Positions 50,801 to 61,120 of a stretch of 64,000 bases of DNA are shown here, piece by piece. The notes beneath the pieces are model-generated. The model worked only from the letters and a program-made list of their open reading frames with translations, ran no database searches and had not been told where the DNA came from. The first letter of the stretch is position 1. Every line of letters begins with the position of its first letter. A program made the translations under genes and the position numbers. Source of the DNA: Aquila chrysaetos chrysaetos (taxonomy: Eukaryota; Chordata; Aves; Accipitriformes; Accipitridae); assembly GCF_900496995.4 (NCBI RefSeq), contig NC_044009.1, positions 47,538,005-47,602,004 on the forward strand. Direction: 5' to 3'.

Positions 50801-51509
50801 AGTCAAGACAGTGGAAGGTCTCTAAGGGATGTTAAAAAGTAACAAGCCCTGCTTGTGTGGAGCCGACAGCTACACTTAAAATTCAAAAGATTAGCAGATA
50901 ATACTTTATTACTCTGTTCTGATTATCATAACTCTACATTTTATTTATATATTTTTAAGTGAAGCCTGCAAGCACTGAAGTTTGTAATGTTGCTCACCTC
51001 TTCCTTATTTACCTCTTTATCTACATCTCACTCTCACCCCCTAGTATCTCCAGCAGAGGTTATTTCCACAATCTTTTCTCACCTTGCAGGCAGTTAGTAC
51101 CCTTTTTTCTAGCTATCAGAATTTAACCAGGGAAGGCGCCTGACTGAAGAGGAGGAAATCTGCCCTGTGCTCAGAAGTAAGAAATGCCAGATTTATGGCA
51201 GACTGCATGCAATCTGACTCCGGCCCCTTCCTGTGTCCACAGAGCGCACCAGCTGAAGCAAGGGTCCTATGGAAAAGTGTGTTCTTATAATTAAAGGCCA
51301 TTATCACTTCATTTATGAGGGTATTGTTAGGGTTGAAAGGATAAGTATCAGTCTGGCATTCTCTGTCACTGACAGCCTGACATAGAAACTTTTAAAAGAT
51401 AAATGGCCTGTTTTTAGGAGAAAAACAAACTTTAAGCATCATCTCATAGATGCTGTTACAGACTATTGCTCTTGCAATCCTGATTCTCCTGTTGCCATTG
51501 CAGAAGTGG
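47836..51509. other. Non-coding AT-rich DNA, no gene seen
   Basis: AT-rich sequence with an A run at 48816-48830 and an extensively AT-rich stretch at 50060-50780. No exon, repeat family or RNA gene recognised. Confidence 0.6.
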
Positions 51510-51920
51510 TTACATTACCTGGCAGCCCCATGGTGTCAGTGCCCGCGGTGGGGAGGAAGGGCTTGTGGGACCTGCTGCCTGCAGGGCTCTTCCCTGGCAT
51601 CCAGAGTGGCCTTGCAGACGTGGCTTTGGCCAGTCTGGACAAGGCTTGGGCAAAATAACTCTTGCCAGGTTATTCCTGCTACGAAGAGGGGTCTGAGCAG
51701 TGGTCTTGCACGACGCTATGGGCCATCCCGTGTCCCAGGCATTGGCAGGCACAGTTTGCCCTTCCAGCTCCTGCAACTGTGTCCCGGGAGCTTGAGGGGT
51801 TCCAGCATTTTGGGAAGCTGGAGACAAACCTAAAGACAGTTCTGCTCCCGCAAGCCCTGATCCCGGCAGCCGAGGGCCGATGGGGCGCATCAAGGCACTC
51901 CTTCCTCCGCTCCCCCTAAG
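51510..51920. other. Compact GC/CpG-rich block, function unknown
   Basis: About 400 bases that are much richer in GC and CpG than the flanks (for example CCCGCGG, CACGACGC, TCCCGGCAGCCGAGGGCCGA). Frames are open on both strands (127 codons plus from 51450; 140 codons minus ending at 51510), as is usual in GC-rich DNA. No protein domain, LTR boundary or CR1 block is recognised. Options include a small orphan CpG island or regulatory element, a fragment of an unfamiliar transposon, or an exon of a non-coding transcript. Confidence 0.35.
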
Positions 51921-53229
51921 TGTATCAGACATTTCCGATTAGACCTCCTGTAGAGTCGCATTAGCACAAACCAGAGTTTCCATGGAAAATAATGTCCTAC
52001 AGCCAAATTAAGTTGTGCTGCAATGACTTAATGAACCTGTGTTACTGAATGCTCCCTGCCTGTTTCTGTTCCCTCGATATGCCTTCTGCTGTATGGAAAC
52101 ACCAACAAAACAGGCTGCTTTGCTCAAAATAAGGCTTGACAGTTTTAAAAATGTCGATGTTGGGTAGGATAGCAAAAAATTCCCAATGCAGATCATCAAC
52201 AGCTGGGTTTTGTGTGAACGTTTCTGTCCACGGCGCTCACTACCCATGAAAATGAGACTACTCAGTCTCTTCATAAATATCCAATGAGCTATAATGTCAT
52301 CAGTCTTCCTAAAAATAAAATATTAAAAACTGTAAATGGTATTTGACCTCTATTATGGTGTCTGGAGGATTAAAAACGCTCTGATTTCAAGCGGCGTGCT
52401 GTCCCACACGCCCCAAGCCTGTGCTGTGTGTTTGCGGTTTGAGCCTCTGGCAGGGGACGCCTGGAAGGAGGGCAGCCCGAGCGAGCGCTGCCTTTCCTCC
52501 AGCATCTGCCATCAATGCTGGGAGCACAGCACTTCTCTGTGCTTTCAGTTGTGTTTTAGAAATTAGGTTGGAAATATGGAAAATGTGCTACTGTGACGTC
52601 TCCAGACATTATCAACAATATGGTGTCAAACTGTATTCCGGCGGCTTCACTTTCAGTTTTTCAGAGATAATGTTTTTGCAAGACTATTTTTAAAATCTAT
52701 ACTTACAGTTCCCTTCTGAGCACTGATAACATATGTTTCAAAACAAGGATGAATTTGCCATGGAGTACTGCCATATATTTCTTTAACAGCCAATAAATAA
52801 TGTTTTGTGTTGCTGAATGAGTGAAGCTGAACCAGTGCCTTAAGTTATTTGAGAACACAGGATTATTATGGACTAATGCGTCTATTCTCATTTCTATCAT
52901 AATATCCATCATACTTCCATTCTGAAATCAAAGATAAGGAGCAAAGAATATCACCTGGTTCTAGGGCTTTGATTTGCAATGGGATCTGCTTAAAGAAAGG
53001 AAGGGAAAAATGAGGAGCAGGCGGATGACAGAGGATTTTGTCTCTATGTGTATGTAGCCTTCATTGCCTTTTCCAGCTGTGTCAGAACTTTTTTCAGAAG
53101 TAAGCTGAGGAAACCTGGCCCAGGTGCATTTGCTGTGGGGAGAGGAGGGAGCAAATCTGAGGAGTTACTGATGGTTCACAGTATCTGCGTGGACACATTT
53201 TGCTAGTGAGGCTCCATTGGGTCTGCCCT
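51921..53229. other. Non-coding unique DNA
   Basis: Unique sequence with short overlapping frames (76-90 codons near 52336-52693) but no domain. The segment at 52385-52510 is moderately GC-rich. No repeat recognised. Confidence 0.55.
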
Positions 53230-53800
53230 GTGTTCGGTGACAGCCTGGTTTTTGCTAGTGACTGGGATGGTAGAACAGAGATCCTGCCTACAAAATGTCC
53301 AGGTAATACACAGCTGCAGTGGGCTGCAAGTAAACTGGAAGGTAGGGTTAGGATTCAAAATGAGTTTAATAAATTGGAGCAGTTGTCTGAAAAAATAAGA
53401 TGCTGTTCCACCATGGAAGGTACAACATACCACACTCTGCAGGAACAATTAACAGTCTGAGTACCAGATGGGTAGATGGCATTTTTGTAAAAAAGCATAT
53501 AGAGGATTATAGCGGATCACAGACAAAATATGAGATAATAGTGTCCTGCTACATAGAAGTCAAAAAGCATTCAGGGATATATCAAGAAAAGTATTGCGTT
53601 AGTAGTAATGTTGCCTGGCACCCAAAGGCCTCAGTTTTTTCCCTGCACTCGGGCAGGGAAACTGGACCTTGGGAAAGGTCTTGACCGTTACGGAAGTGTA
53701 GAGAAGAGCAGTGGGAATGATCAGCAGTGTGAAAACAGGATGGGGGAGTAACGAGTGGGAGAAACAGAGCCTAAAGGAGAGAAGACATAGGTCTCAAAAT
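53230..53800 (+). mobile_element. Ancient CR1/L3-like LINE fragment
   Basis: Plus-strand remnant recognised from the block GGGCTGCAAGTAAACTGGAA, GGATTCAAAATGAGTTTAAT, AAATTGGAGCAGTTGTCTGA and AAAAATAAGATG, which follows the order of the CR1/L3 region after the reverse-transcriptase active site. A second match occurs near 53700-53790 (GAGCAGTGGGAATGATCAGC ... GGAGAGAAGACAT), corresponding to the later 'GATCA...GAGAAGAGAAGAC' block. Between them, TATAGCGGATCACAGACAAA resembles the 'ATAGTGGATCACAAACTGAA' block. Highly diverged with frames destroyed. Ends uncertain. Confidence 0.65.
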
Positions 53801-55297
53801 GACCAAGAAAGTCTGGTGCAAGCTGAAGGACTTCTCTGCTGTAATGCCTCACTTGGTTATGAAGGGTTATGCAGCGCAAAACCAGACTTTTACCTATTCT
53901 CTGCTGATATGAGCAGTATATAAAAGGGAGGAGATAGGAATTGAGGTGTATTTAGTGGTAATAAAAATATTACAAAAATAGGAAATAAGTAATTTTGCCC
54001 ATATACAATGTAAGGCTTTACATTTTGAAATCTCATATTGGCTGGAAAATGTATTTATTTTCTCTCATTTTGAAGATGGATTATATAATAAAATATATAT
54101 TTTTTTTCCTTTTCCTTATATATTTTGATCCAAGTCCATTCCAAGTTTTGGTGCTCTGAGCTGGCATATTTTTTCACTAGGAATTGTTTACACGATTAGA
54201 AAGATAAAATGTAAATATTTCCATTGTCTTGGTAGTAATGTTATAAAACAATGATAAAACATACAGTAATATTAAACTAATTTTTGGAAAATCTGAAGGC
54301 CAAGCTTGATCTGATTGTGTCTCTTTGAGTTTTACATTATTTTACCTGTAAATTACTAATTAAAAAGTAAGTGCATTGTGCCCAATAAATGTCCAGTTGG
54401 ATTTGTGTTCTCCAGTAGTTACTTCTATGAAAGAGAAGTAAACAATCATTTTATAATTTTTAATGGAAGTTTATTATTTAATAATGTTTTAGCTTTTGTC
54501 TTCGATAAGTCTTGCTGTAATTTTGTTAACATAAAGTAATCTCTGCTTAGTTTGTATGGCATATTCAATAATGACACTATGCTTTTCAATAAATATACGC
54601 TGAGTGCTGGCTTCAAATCCCAATGCCTACTAGACATCTTTCTAATTTGGAAATAATTTCAGGTTTTTTGTTTTGCTATTATGGACTGATAAATCCACAG
54701 CCTAGAATTCAGTTACAAGCTCTTCTTTTCTCCAAACTGCAGTTCTGTGGCTTTATAAAAAAAATAAGCTTTTGAAATCAAAGAAATTCTCTCTTTTGTG
54801 AGGGTTCACTTGCTTGTTAGCTCACTTAAGCTCTTGAGTTGGTATACCAAATAGTTCCTGCTACCTGCGTGCTCACTCTCTAGGGAGCCCAAGGAAGAAA
54901 CGCAGATGGTTTTTAGGTTTTAGGTAGGTCAACTGGTGCACACTGAATGTTTGCCTGACGTGATACACCTTGGCTACGGGATATATGGGCAAAAGCATCT
55001 GTAACTGAAACTCCAGCATAGATAAGGTGGTGTTAACAGCATGTGGAGGGGCTATAGAGAGGTGCAGGAAAGCCAGGAGCTGGAATTACTTTTGGCCTGG
55101 CTTCAGTAGGGCAGGCAAAGCGTACGCTTCTCCGTACAGCTGTGGAGTCAGAGGGGATTCTGCTTTCCTTCAGGCATCTTCCTTTGTGTGTATAAAAGGG
55201 CTGTGAGACTGTTTGATCTTGAGAAAGCTTGAGCTCAAAATTAGGCAGAAAACCTTCTGAACTCCTGCTTAATTTGTTTTGCTGTTGTTTTAATCCG

Positions 55298-55309
55298 CCC
55301 CCCCCCCCC
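55298..55309 (+). repeat. Poly(C) run, 12 C
   Basis: Twelve consecutive C bases. On the minus strand this yields the glycine run in a spurious 99-codon frame. Confidence 0.9.
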
Positions 55310-55974
55310 TTTCTGTTAGTAATTTTGTACAAACTTTGCTCAGATAGGAGCTACTTCAGCAGTGTACTATGAATCTGTGAGCACGCCTAACTTGCATAAA
55401 ATTGAGTGTATTGCAAGTGCCCTCTCTTAACTCGGAAAATTTAAAGCTACTGACTACAAATCCAAGCATGAAATGATCCAAAGTGGAACTCTGTATCTCA
55501 TGTGGCCTTTTCTCCTTCATCTAAATTTAGCCCTCGAGTATACAGATGCATCTTGCTGTGCCCTTGCACCCAAGGACAGGACTTAGCCTACAGCATCTAG
55601 GCAAAACACTCTCCAGCGCTCTCAGGCAGTAACAGATTGCAGTACTGTAGTAGTCAGTACAGTATTAAAATTGCAGATTAAGATTTCTTTTCATGGACAT
55701 AAAACACCACACAAACATTAGAAGCAGTTTGTAGTGCCAGGCTGCTGGCACGGAGCTTTTCTCTTTAAACACAGGGACAATTTCTCACACGTCTATGGAA
55801 TATTTATTAGTTCTCAGATTGCTCATTAAGTGGGATGAGTGGACAAGTGCATTTAGGTTCATACTATAACTAAGGTATTAAAATGGGTTTAAAATAGCTG
55901 GAACTTTGCTTTCTAAAGTTTGTTTCAGTTGAACTGTGGACTACATGGTGGCAACGTGGCCTTGGAAACACTTG

Positions 55975-56060
55975 CCTTGATTTTGGTTTGTCTGGGTTTT
56001 AGCTTGCCCTTGTGGTGCCCTGTGACCTTAAACCAGTCATGTAGTCTTTGAAAGAGTTAA
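55975..56060 (+). repeat. Possible MIR-type SINE remnant
   Basis: GTCTGGGTTTTAGCTTGCCC followed by CCCTGTGACCTTAAACCAGT resembles the MIR 'GGGTTC...CTGTGTGACCTTGGGCAAGTCA' segment. Only this region matches, with several substitutions, so the call is weak. Confidence 0.35.
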
Positions 56061-56584
56061 GACTTTTGAGTAGTGCTCAATATTACTTATTTGATATAAT
56101 TGGCTCCTTCTTTCTAGTACAGCAAGACCAAACTCAAGTCAGTGTCTTTAGAAAGGAAAGATGGTGTTATTGTAAGAGCATTGGTCTGGGACTTCAGAGA
56201 TTTGCATTCAGCTCTTGGCCCTAAGCTTGTGTTGGAATAGGCTTGGTCTGGCTTGGTAGAACCAGCTACTAGGAAAACCACAGCATCCAGAAAGCTGTGT
56301 GAGCACGGCCACTGCTGCTTCTGCTCTCCTCTTGGCTTCACTGGAAGTCGCTTCTGTTCCTCCTGTCCACTCAGGCCGTGGAGGCCTCCCCATCTGCCTC
56401 TTCCTTGGTCTCTTGGAGGATCTCAGTTGGCTCACTGCCCTCGGCAGTGGAGAGATGGTTGGATCTGGCAGAAGCATCTTGTCAGACCTGTAGAAAGACC
56501 CTTGCCTTGTTGCATCTGATTTCTTCATTTCACAGGTGTGTTTCATTTGTCCAGTTCTTGTATATAGATTGTAAAAACTGTGTG

Positions 56585-56720
56585 TTCATATAATGCACAG
56601 CTCAGGACTCGGACTTCAGAGAACTTGGGTTCATGTCACTGTTCAAATCCCATCACTTTCTGTTGTGATGACTGGCTACTCACAGCTCAGTAGAAAATCC
56701 ATTTTCCTTATTTGGGTACC
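56585..56720 (+). repeat. Possible MIR-type SINE remnant
   Basis: GACTTCAGAGAACTTGGGTT followed by CTGTTCAAATCCCATCACTT resembles the 5' half of MIR (the 'GACT...CTGGGTTCAAATCC' region), and a later ATTTTCCTTATTTGGG fits the core loosely. Plus orientation; ends approximate. Confidence 0.45.
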
Positions 56721-57113
56721 TTCTGCTTTGTGAATAGTTCCAGGAATATTTGAGGTGGAAGAGCAATTTAACATCCCCTCGAGGCCCTTTTCAGTACTAG
56801 TTTATTCTTTGTGTTGAAACCTTGGTTTATACAAGTGCAGTTCTCTTCCACCTAAGCAGTATAATTTCCAAAAGTAAAGGCATGAACAGTAGGTTCGTGT
56901 ACTTCCTGCAAAACCACGTGTTTAGCATCTACAGATCAGTTATATCAAGTTAACTCATTTGGTTTGAGTCTGATTCTCTCAATTATTTGAAAACACAACA
57001 GGTGCCATGATTATACAGATCTTATAAGCATTTCCACTGATAGATTCCCTCAGTTTAAGATGAGCATATATGCAGCCCCTTCATGATCAATGTTTTAACC
57101 TTTTAAAGAGATT

Positions 57114-57450
57114 TCATAGAATCATAGAATACGAAGTTGGAAGGGACATCAAGGATCATCTGGGCCAACCTTTCTTGGCAAAAGCACATCTAAACATGAT
57201 GGCCCAGCACCCTGTCCAATTGAATCTTAAAAGTATCCAATCTTGGGGAATCCACCACTTCCCTGGGGAGATTATTCCAACGGCTGATAGTCCTCATCGT
57301 GAAAAATTTCCCTTGTGTCCAATTGGAATCTCCCAGGAGTAACTTGTACCCATTACCCCTCGTCTTTTCCATGTGGCTCCTTGTAAAAAGGGAGTCTCCA
57401 TCTTCTTTGTAGCCACCCTTTAAATACTCTTCACATGTAAACATTTTCAT
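57114..57450 (-). mobile_element. CR1 LINE 3' end, 5'-truncated
   Basis: The left end TCATAGAATCATAGAAT is the reverse complement of the CR1 3' terminal repeat, placing the element on the minus strand. Reading on minus, the coding remnant shows EYLKGGYKEDGDSLFTRSH, then TRGNGYKLLLGDSNWTQGKF, then RWNNLPREVVDSPRLDTFK, the C-terminal CR1 ORF2 blocks in the correct order. It is intact over about 90 codons but severely 5'-truncated, so it has no polymerase. The sequence around 57430-57470 fades out of similarity, so that boundary is approximate. Confidence 0.93.
57190..57450 (-). pseudogene. C-terminal CR1 ORF2 remnant
   Basis: Minus-strand frame covering the last roughly 85 codons of CR1 ORF2: the YLKGGYKEDG block, the RGNGYKL block and the WNNLPREVVDSP block. 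No frameshift is evident inside it. The start codon at 57468 lies outside recognised CR1 homology and has no meaning. All catalytic parts are missing. Confidence 0.85.
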
Positions 57451-60067
57451 GTTTAGACTGTAATCCACTTTACAGGCCTATAATAATTTCCTATTATTTT
57501 ATGTAAACCTTCTTTAGCTTTCTTTTTTAATCCAGGCAGTCTCTAGTGCAATAGCTACTAAATTAGATCCTATCCGCCCCCCTCCCCCAGCTCCTTTCTA
57601 CTGCTGCTGTAACCTTGCTCAGGTTCTTTTCTGTTTGGTTTTTTTTTTTTTTTTTTTAAGACCTTATGACTCAAAAATTCACTCTCAGCTTTTGCTACCT
57701 TGAGACTGAACCTAGCTTTCTTTTGTGTATTTTGGATTCATTCGTCTCCTCCTATTCTGTTTTTTTAAGGAAAGGGAAATCAATATGCTGGGCTTACTTT
57801 GTAATATCTATATATCCTTATGTCAGTATTAATCTCTGTGCTTTTGCCTTGTTCAGATGCCACCCTATTTATTATATTGATTTATTTTACAATAGCCTGA
57901 ACCTTGCATAATTTCAATAACTGATGGTTTTCCATCTTGATCTTCCTAGCTACGGTCTTTAAAACAATTCTGTTTAGCTCATTGCATATGTCTTGACTTG
58001 TATCTTTATCCTCAGATGTTTCCAAGAAGATGTTGCAAAAATAGTTCTTGTTATGTATGAAGAAAAAGAATAAAACCAGGTTTGAATTTCATTTTGTGTG
58101 TGAATAGTGCTTTGGTCATTTTTATCTCCTGCAGGAAACCTCTGCCACTTGCCTTGATGAACCTCCAGTCTTCTTCAGTAATTTGGTCTTGTAAAGTAAT
58201 GGCAGGTCATAGCTGTCGAGGGGAAAATGATTGCTTGGTTTATAAGGGCATAAGCTTTTAAAAGTGTTTTAATAGCAGGAGAAAGATTTTGAAATGGTCT
58301 CTGTATTAAAGGGCAAAGGGACATATTAGGTTGATAGTGGCTTGTGGTATTAAACAGATAGGCTGCTTCATTTTATGCCCATTGAAATTCTTTTTCAATA
58401 CCCCAGACTTAGTTAAAATGTGAAATAAACAGGCTTGATGACCACAAAGGCTTGGATCTTCTTTCTCTGAGACATCGATGTTAGTAACAAACTCTTTGTT
58501 GACTATCAGAAGCTTGGCACAGAGTATAGGGAAGGCATGCAGCTTTTGAATAGGGTAATCTAGTTTTGCTACACCCTTATGACAAATCTGTCTTATACCT
58601 GACACGGACTCTGACAGCACTAACAATCTAATAAATCAGTCATGGGTAATGCATGCCGAAAGCTGCTTTGGGGAAAAAAAGAAAGGAAAAAGGGGGCGAC
58701 TTACGAGCAGACCAGGAGGATGTTTCTTTCTTCTCATGGCTCTAAGGCAGACTGGTTAAAAGCCTCTGTATTCTCTCAGTAAACTTATCACAAGTTATTC
58801 CCATCTTCCTGTGCAGTATAAATGCCAGCAAGTTACATGTCTAGATTGAAATTACTTCTAAACAGGGGGAAAAAAATTCTTAACCAGGTGTCAAAGAAAT
58901 CACCTGAGAAATTGGCTGATCCCATCAGGAACGCTATCATGACAGAAGAGTAAAATTTTGAGAGTAAAGTTAGTACAAAAAATTTTTGACAAAATTATGA
59001 TCATTAGGATAAAAGTTCTTTCTGGTTCAGACTGAGAATTTGTCTAGTCAGGGTTTTTCCTCAGAAGCACTTTCCATTTTTTGATCACTTTTAGTAGAGG
59101 GGCTTCTCCAAGCCAGGTTAGCTGCAGAGTTTGGGGAAGTGTTACCTGTCTAATGGGAAGGTAATAACAGAACTGGCTCTGGCACAGGAGAGAGAGAAGG
59201 ACATAATCCTTTGAACTCTGAAAAGCTCAGCTAACGTGTCTAATTTGGAACTGAGTTGCCTGTGACTCAGGCAGAGGCAGAAAAGAAAGGCACCTCTGGA
59301 CAATTTGTGTCTTAGTTTAGGAGCACAGAGGCAGAACCTTCATATACATGAACCGCACAGTGCATCCATGTGTTCCTCTTCCTAGGGGAAACTGGCTAAT
59401 GTCAAGTCTCCCAGATCTCAGCTGATACAAATAGGAAGCAATATAGAAGAGAGAGTAATGTCTGTCTGTGTCTTGTAAGGCAGAGACCTTCCTTCTTTCC
59501 AAACCTGCCTTGCATGTGCCTGGGGATTGATCCAGAGCTTTTGTTCTCAAGCACAATGAAAACTTGTTCTGAATAATGAACGTTAATTTTGGACGTGGCA
59601 GCTCCTACCCAGAGCTCCTGAGTATGAATTAGTTGGCCGAAGTATAAACAGTAATCTTAGAGGTACCTATTGTTATGCATACCATGTATTTTCTGGTATG
59701 TCCTGCTCCTTCTCCAACTGATACTAATGTTAAATTAATTGAGCATAAAGATGTAGTATTAGGCCCACAGAGCATGTCATGCTCTACAACTTTTGTAGTT
59801 AAATAATTTAAAGTGAAAATAATTTTATGCATAATTCTACATGTGTTTATTTATGTATATGGAGTATTCCAAAGTCTTTTTCATTTGGGACATGACATAT
59901 GAGTTGGCAGACCCTCTCAACATGTCATCAGCTTGAATTGAGCCCCAAAATGTACTCATTTCAATCCATCATCTACTGTTTTTTTCAGTGACCCATACAG
60001 AACAGGGTTTTCTGGCAGGAAGGCTGAGCATTAAATACACATAGATCATGCTTCTCTCCCCTATGGG
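57451..60067. other. Non-coding unique DNA, no gene seen
   Basis: Unique AT-rich DNA with a T19 run at 57639-57657. The 106-codon minus frame at 58306-58626 has no recognisable domain. Nothing else identified. Confidence 0.6.
57639..57657. repeat. Poly(T) run, 19 T
   Basis: Nineteen consecutive T bases following CTGTTTGG, with no adjacent retroposon body on the minus strand that I could recognise. Confidence 0.9.
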
Positions 60068-60168
60068 TGTGTCAAGACCCAGGCTGGACAGACCAGGGAT
60101 TCGTGGTGAGTTTGGAATTCCCTCGGGCTAAATTAAGGTGAAACGACACCAAACAATCAGTTGAACAT

Positions 60169-60174
60169 TTTATT
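60169..60174 (-). promoter_or_regulatory. Polyadenylation signal AATAAA of the putative LTR
   Basis: TTTATT on plus, so AATAAA on minus, followed on that strand by ATGTTCAACTGATTGTTTGG. It lies about 100 bases from the putative LTR 3' end, as expected for an R/U5 boundary. Confidence 0.55.
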
Positions 60175-60474
60175 CATGGCAGAAGCGACCTGAACTTGGT
60201 CGCTTGGTCGCAAGGTATAACAGTAGGTGGCGGGGTTTCTCACAACAGGAATTGGCATGGAGATACCTCAATAATCCATGTAACCTGTGGTAACCATATA
60301 CATCGATTCAGGGAAGAGGGAGATCCCTCCTGTTGAGTCTTGAGGTTCAGAGCAGACCCCCCCTTGCTTTCTAGACTCCTTCTTAGAGAAGAGCCTAGGG
60401 ACGGCTGGATCTACTCCTAGTCCCAGACTTGGTCAATGTTTTTATGTCTTAAAGGGATGAGGTGTAGGGATTAT

Positions 60475-60531
60475 GAAAGGGAGAGAGAGGAAGAGAGAGG
60501 CAGAGAACAAGAAAAGAGAAAGATGTCACTG
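60475..60531 (+). repeat. Purine-rich GA tract inside the putative LTR
   Basis: A nearly pure G/A run (GAAAGGGAGAGAGAGGAAGA and similar) of about 55 bases on plus, and a pyrimidine tract in the element's own sense. Overlapping frames rich in arginine and glutamate here are artefacts. Confidence 0.8.
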
Positions 60532-60611
60532 GTCCTGCATCCAGCGTTGGTCCAGTCAGCCAACGGGTCCAGTTCTGGTGGGCGCACGCATGTGGGGCTT
60601 CAGCTTGTGTC

Positions 60612-60668
60612 CTTTTATCATCCTTGCCCCTCCTTCGGGTGGGCACTCGAACTCATGAGGCTAATTGG
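60612..60668 (-). promoter_or_regulatory. CCAAT box and TATA-like box of the putative LTR
   Basis: On minus, CCAAT (60668-60664) precedes GATAAAAG (60619-60612) by about 45 bases, a plausible U3 promoter spacing. This order supports the minus orientation inferred from the AATAAA. Confidence 0.45.
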
Positions 60669-60929
60669 TTTGTGCTTTCAGAACCTTCGGGAAATGGGTC
60701 AGTGGGCTTGGGGGTCGTTTGGGGAGTAACTTCTCCTTCCCTGCAGACATGACCATGGTTTGATCTTTGGCCCTGGATGGTGAGCTGCCCTGCTCAGCGT
60801 ATCAGAACAGCGCATCAGAACACGGAGCTGCGCCCCCTCCGGCAGGCCCTCCCTGTCCTGTTGCTGATGTCCTGTGCTGATCTGTGCTGATCGGCTTCTG
60901 TTCACCTGTGGTTCCTTGCTATGCAGGGT

Positions 60930-60966
60930 TTGTTGTTAGGCAGAGTTTGTAGTTAGGCAGAACTTG
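60930..60966 (+). repeat. Short tandem duplication (GTAGTTAGGCAGA-type)
   Basis: GTTGTTAGGCAGAGTTT is followed at once by GTAGTTAGGCAGAACTT, two imperfect copies of a 17-base unit. It lies in the U3-like part of the putative LTR. A similar small duplication (CTGTGCTGAT twice) occurs at about 60872-60892. Confidence 0.75.
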
Positions 60967-61120
60967 CCCCACCACGATGTTTGAGACACTAACTCTTTCA
61001 GTCTCGCGCAGGGTGGTCTCCCTAGGACAGAATTAGTGGCTTCTGCTGTTGAGCTGCTGCTGTACTTATTTATGGATAAACCAAGGAATGACATCTGCAG
61101 GCCCCGCCGAAAGCGGTACA

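Larger units (their letters stand above)
53801..57113. other. Non-coding unique DNA with MIR remnants
   Basis: AT-rich unique DNA with a C12 run at 55298-55309, an AT-rich patch around 54080-54120, and weak MIR-like segments near 55975 and 56585. A moderately GC-rich patch at 56290-56480 has frames open on both strands (88 codons plus, 112 codons minus) without a recognisable domain. Confidence 0.55.
60068..61120 (-). mobile_element. Probable solo LTR of a second ERV family
   Basis: A roughly 1.05-kb block of higher GC and CpG than its flanks with LTR-like organisation on the minus strand. Reading on minus, a TGTACCGCTTTCGG start (plus end at 61120) is followed by a CCAAT box (60668-60664), a GATAAAAG TATA-like box (60619-60612), a polypyrimidine region, an AATAAA poly(A) signal (60174-60169) and a terminal ...GTCTTGACACA near 60068. 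It is unrelated by eye to the three family A LTRs. I found no convincing target-site duplication, so the ends are provisional. No gag, pol or env sequence adjoins it. An alternative is another kind of GC-rich retroposon. Confidence 0.65.

Noticed and set aside
51450..51932. Antiparallel 127- and 140-codon frames as genes
   Set aside because: They occupy the same GC-rich block on opposite strands; GC-rich DNA has few stops. No motif in either. Kept only as a compositional finding.
56208..56546. 112-codon minus and 88-codon plus frames as exons
   Set aside because: Overlapping antiparallel frames in a mildly GC-rich patch, with no recognisable domain or convincing splice sites.
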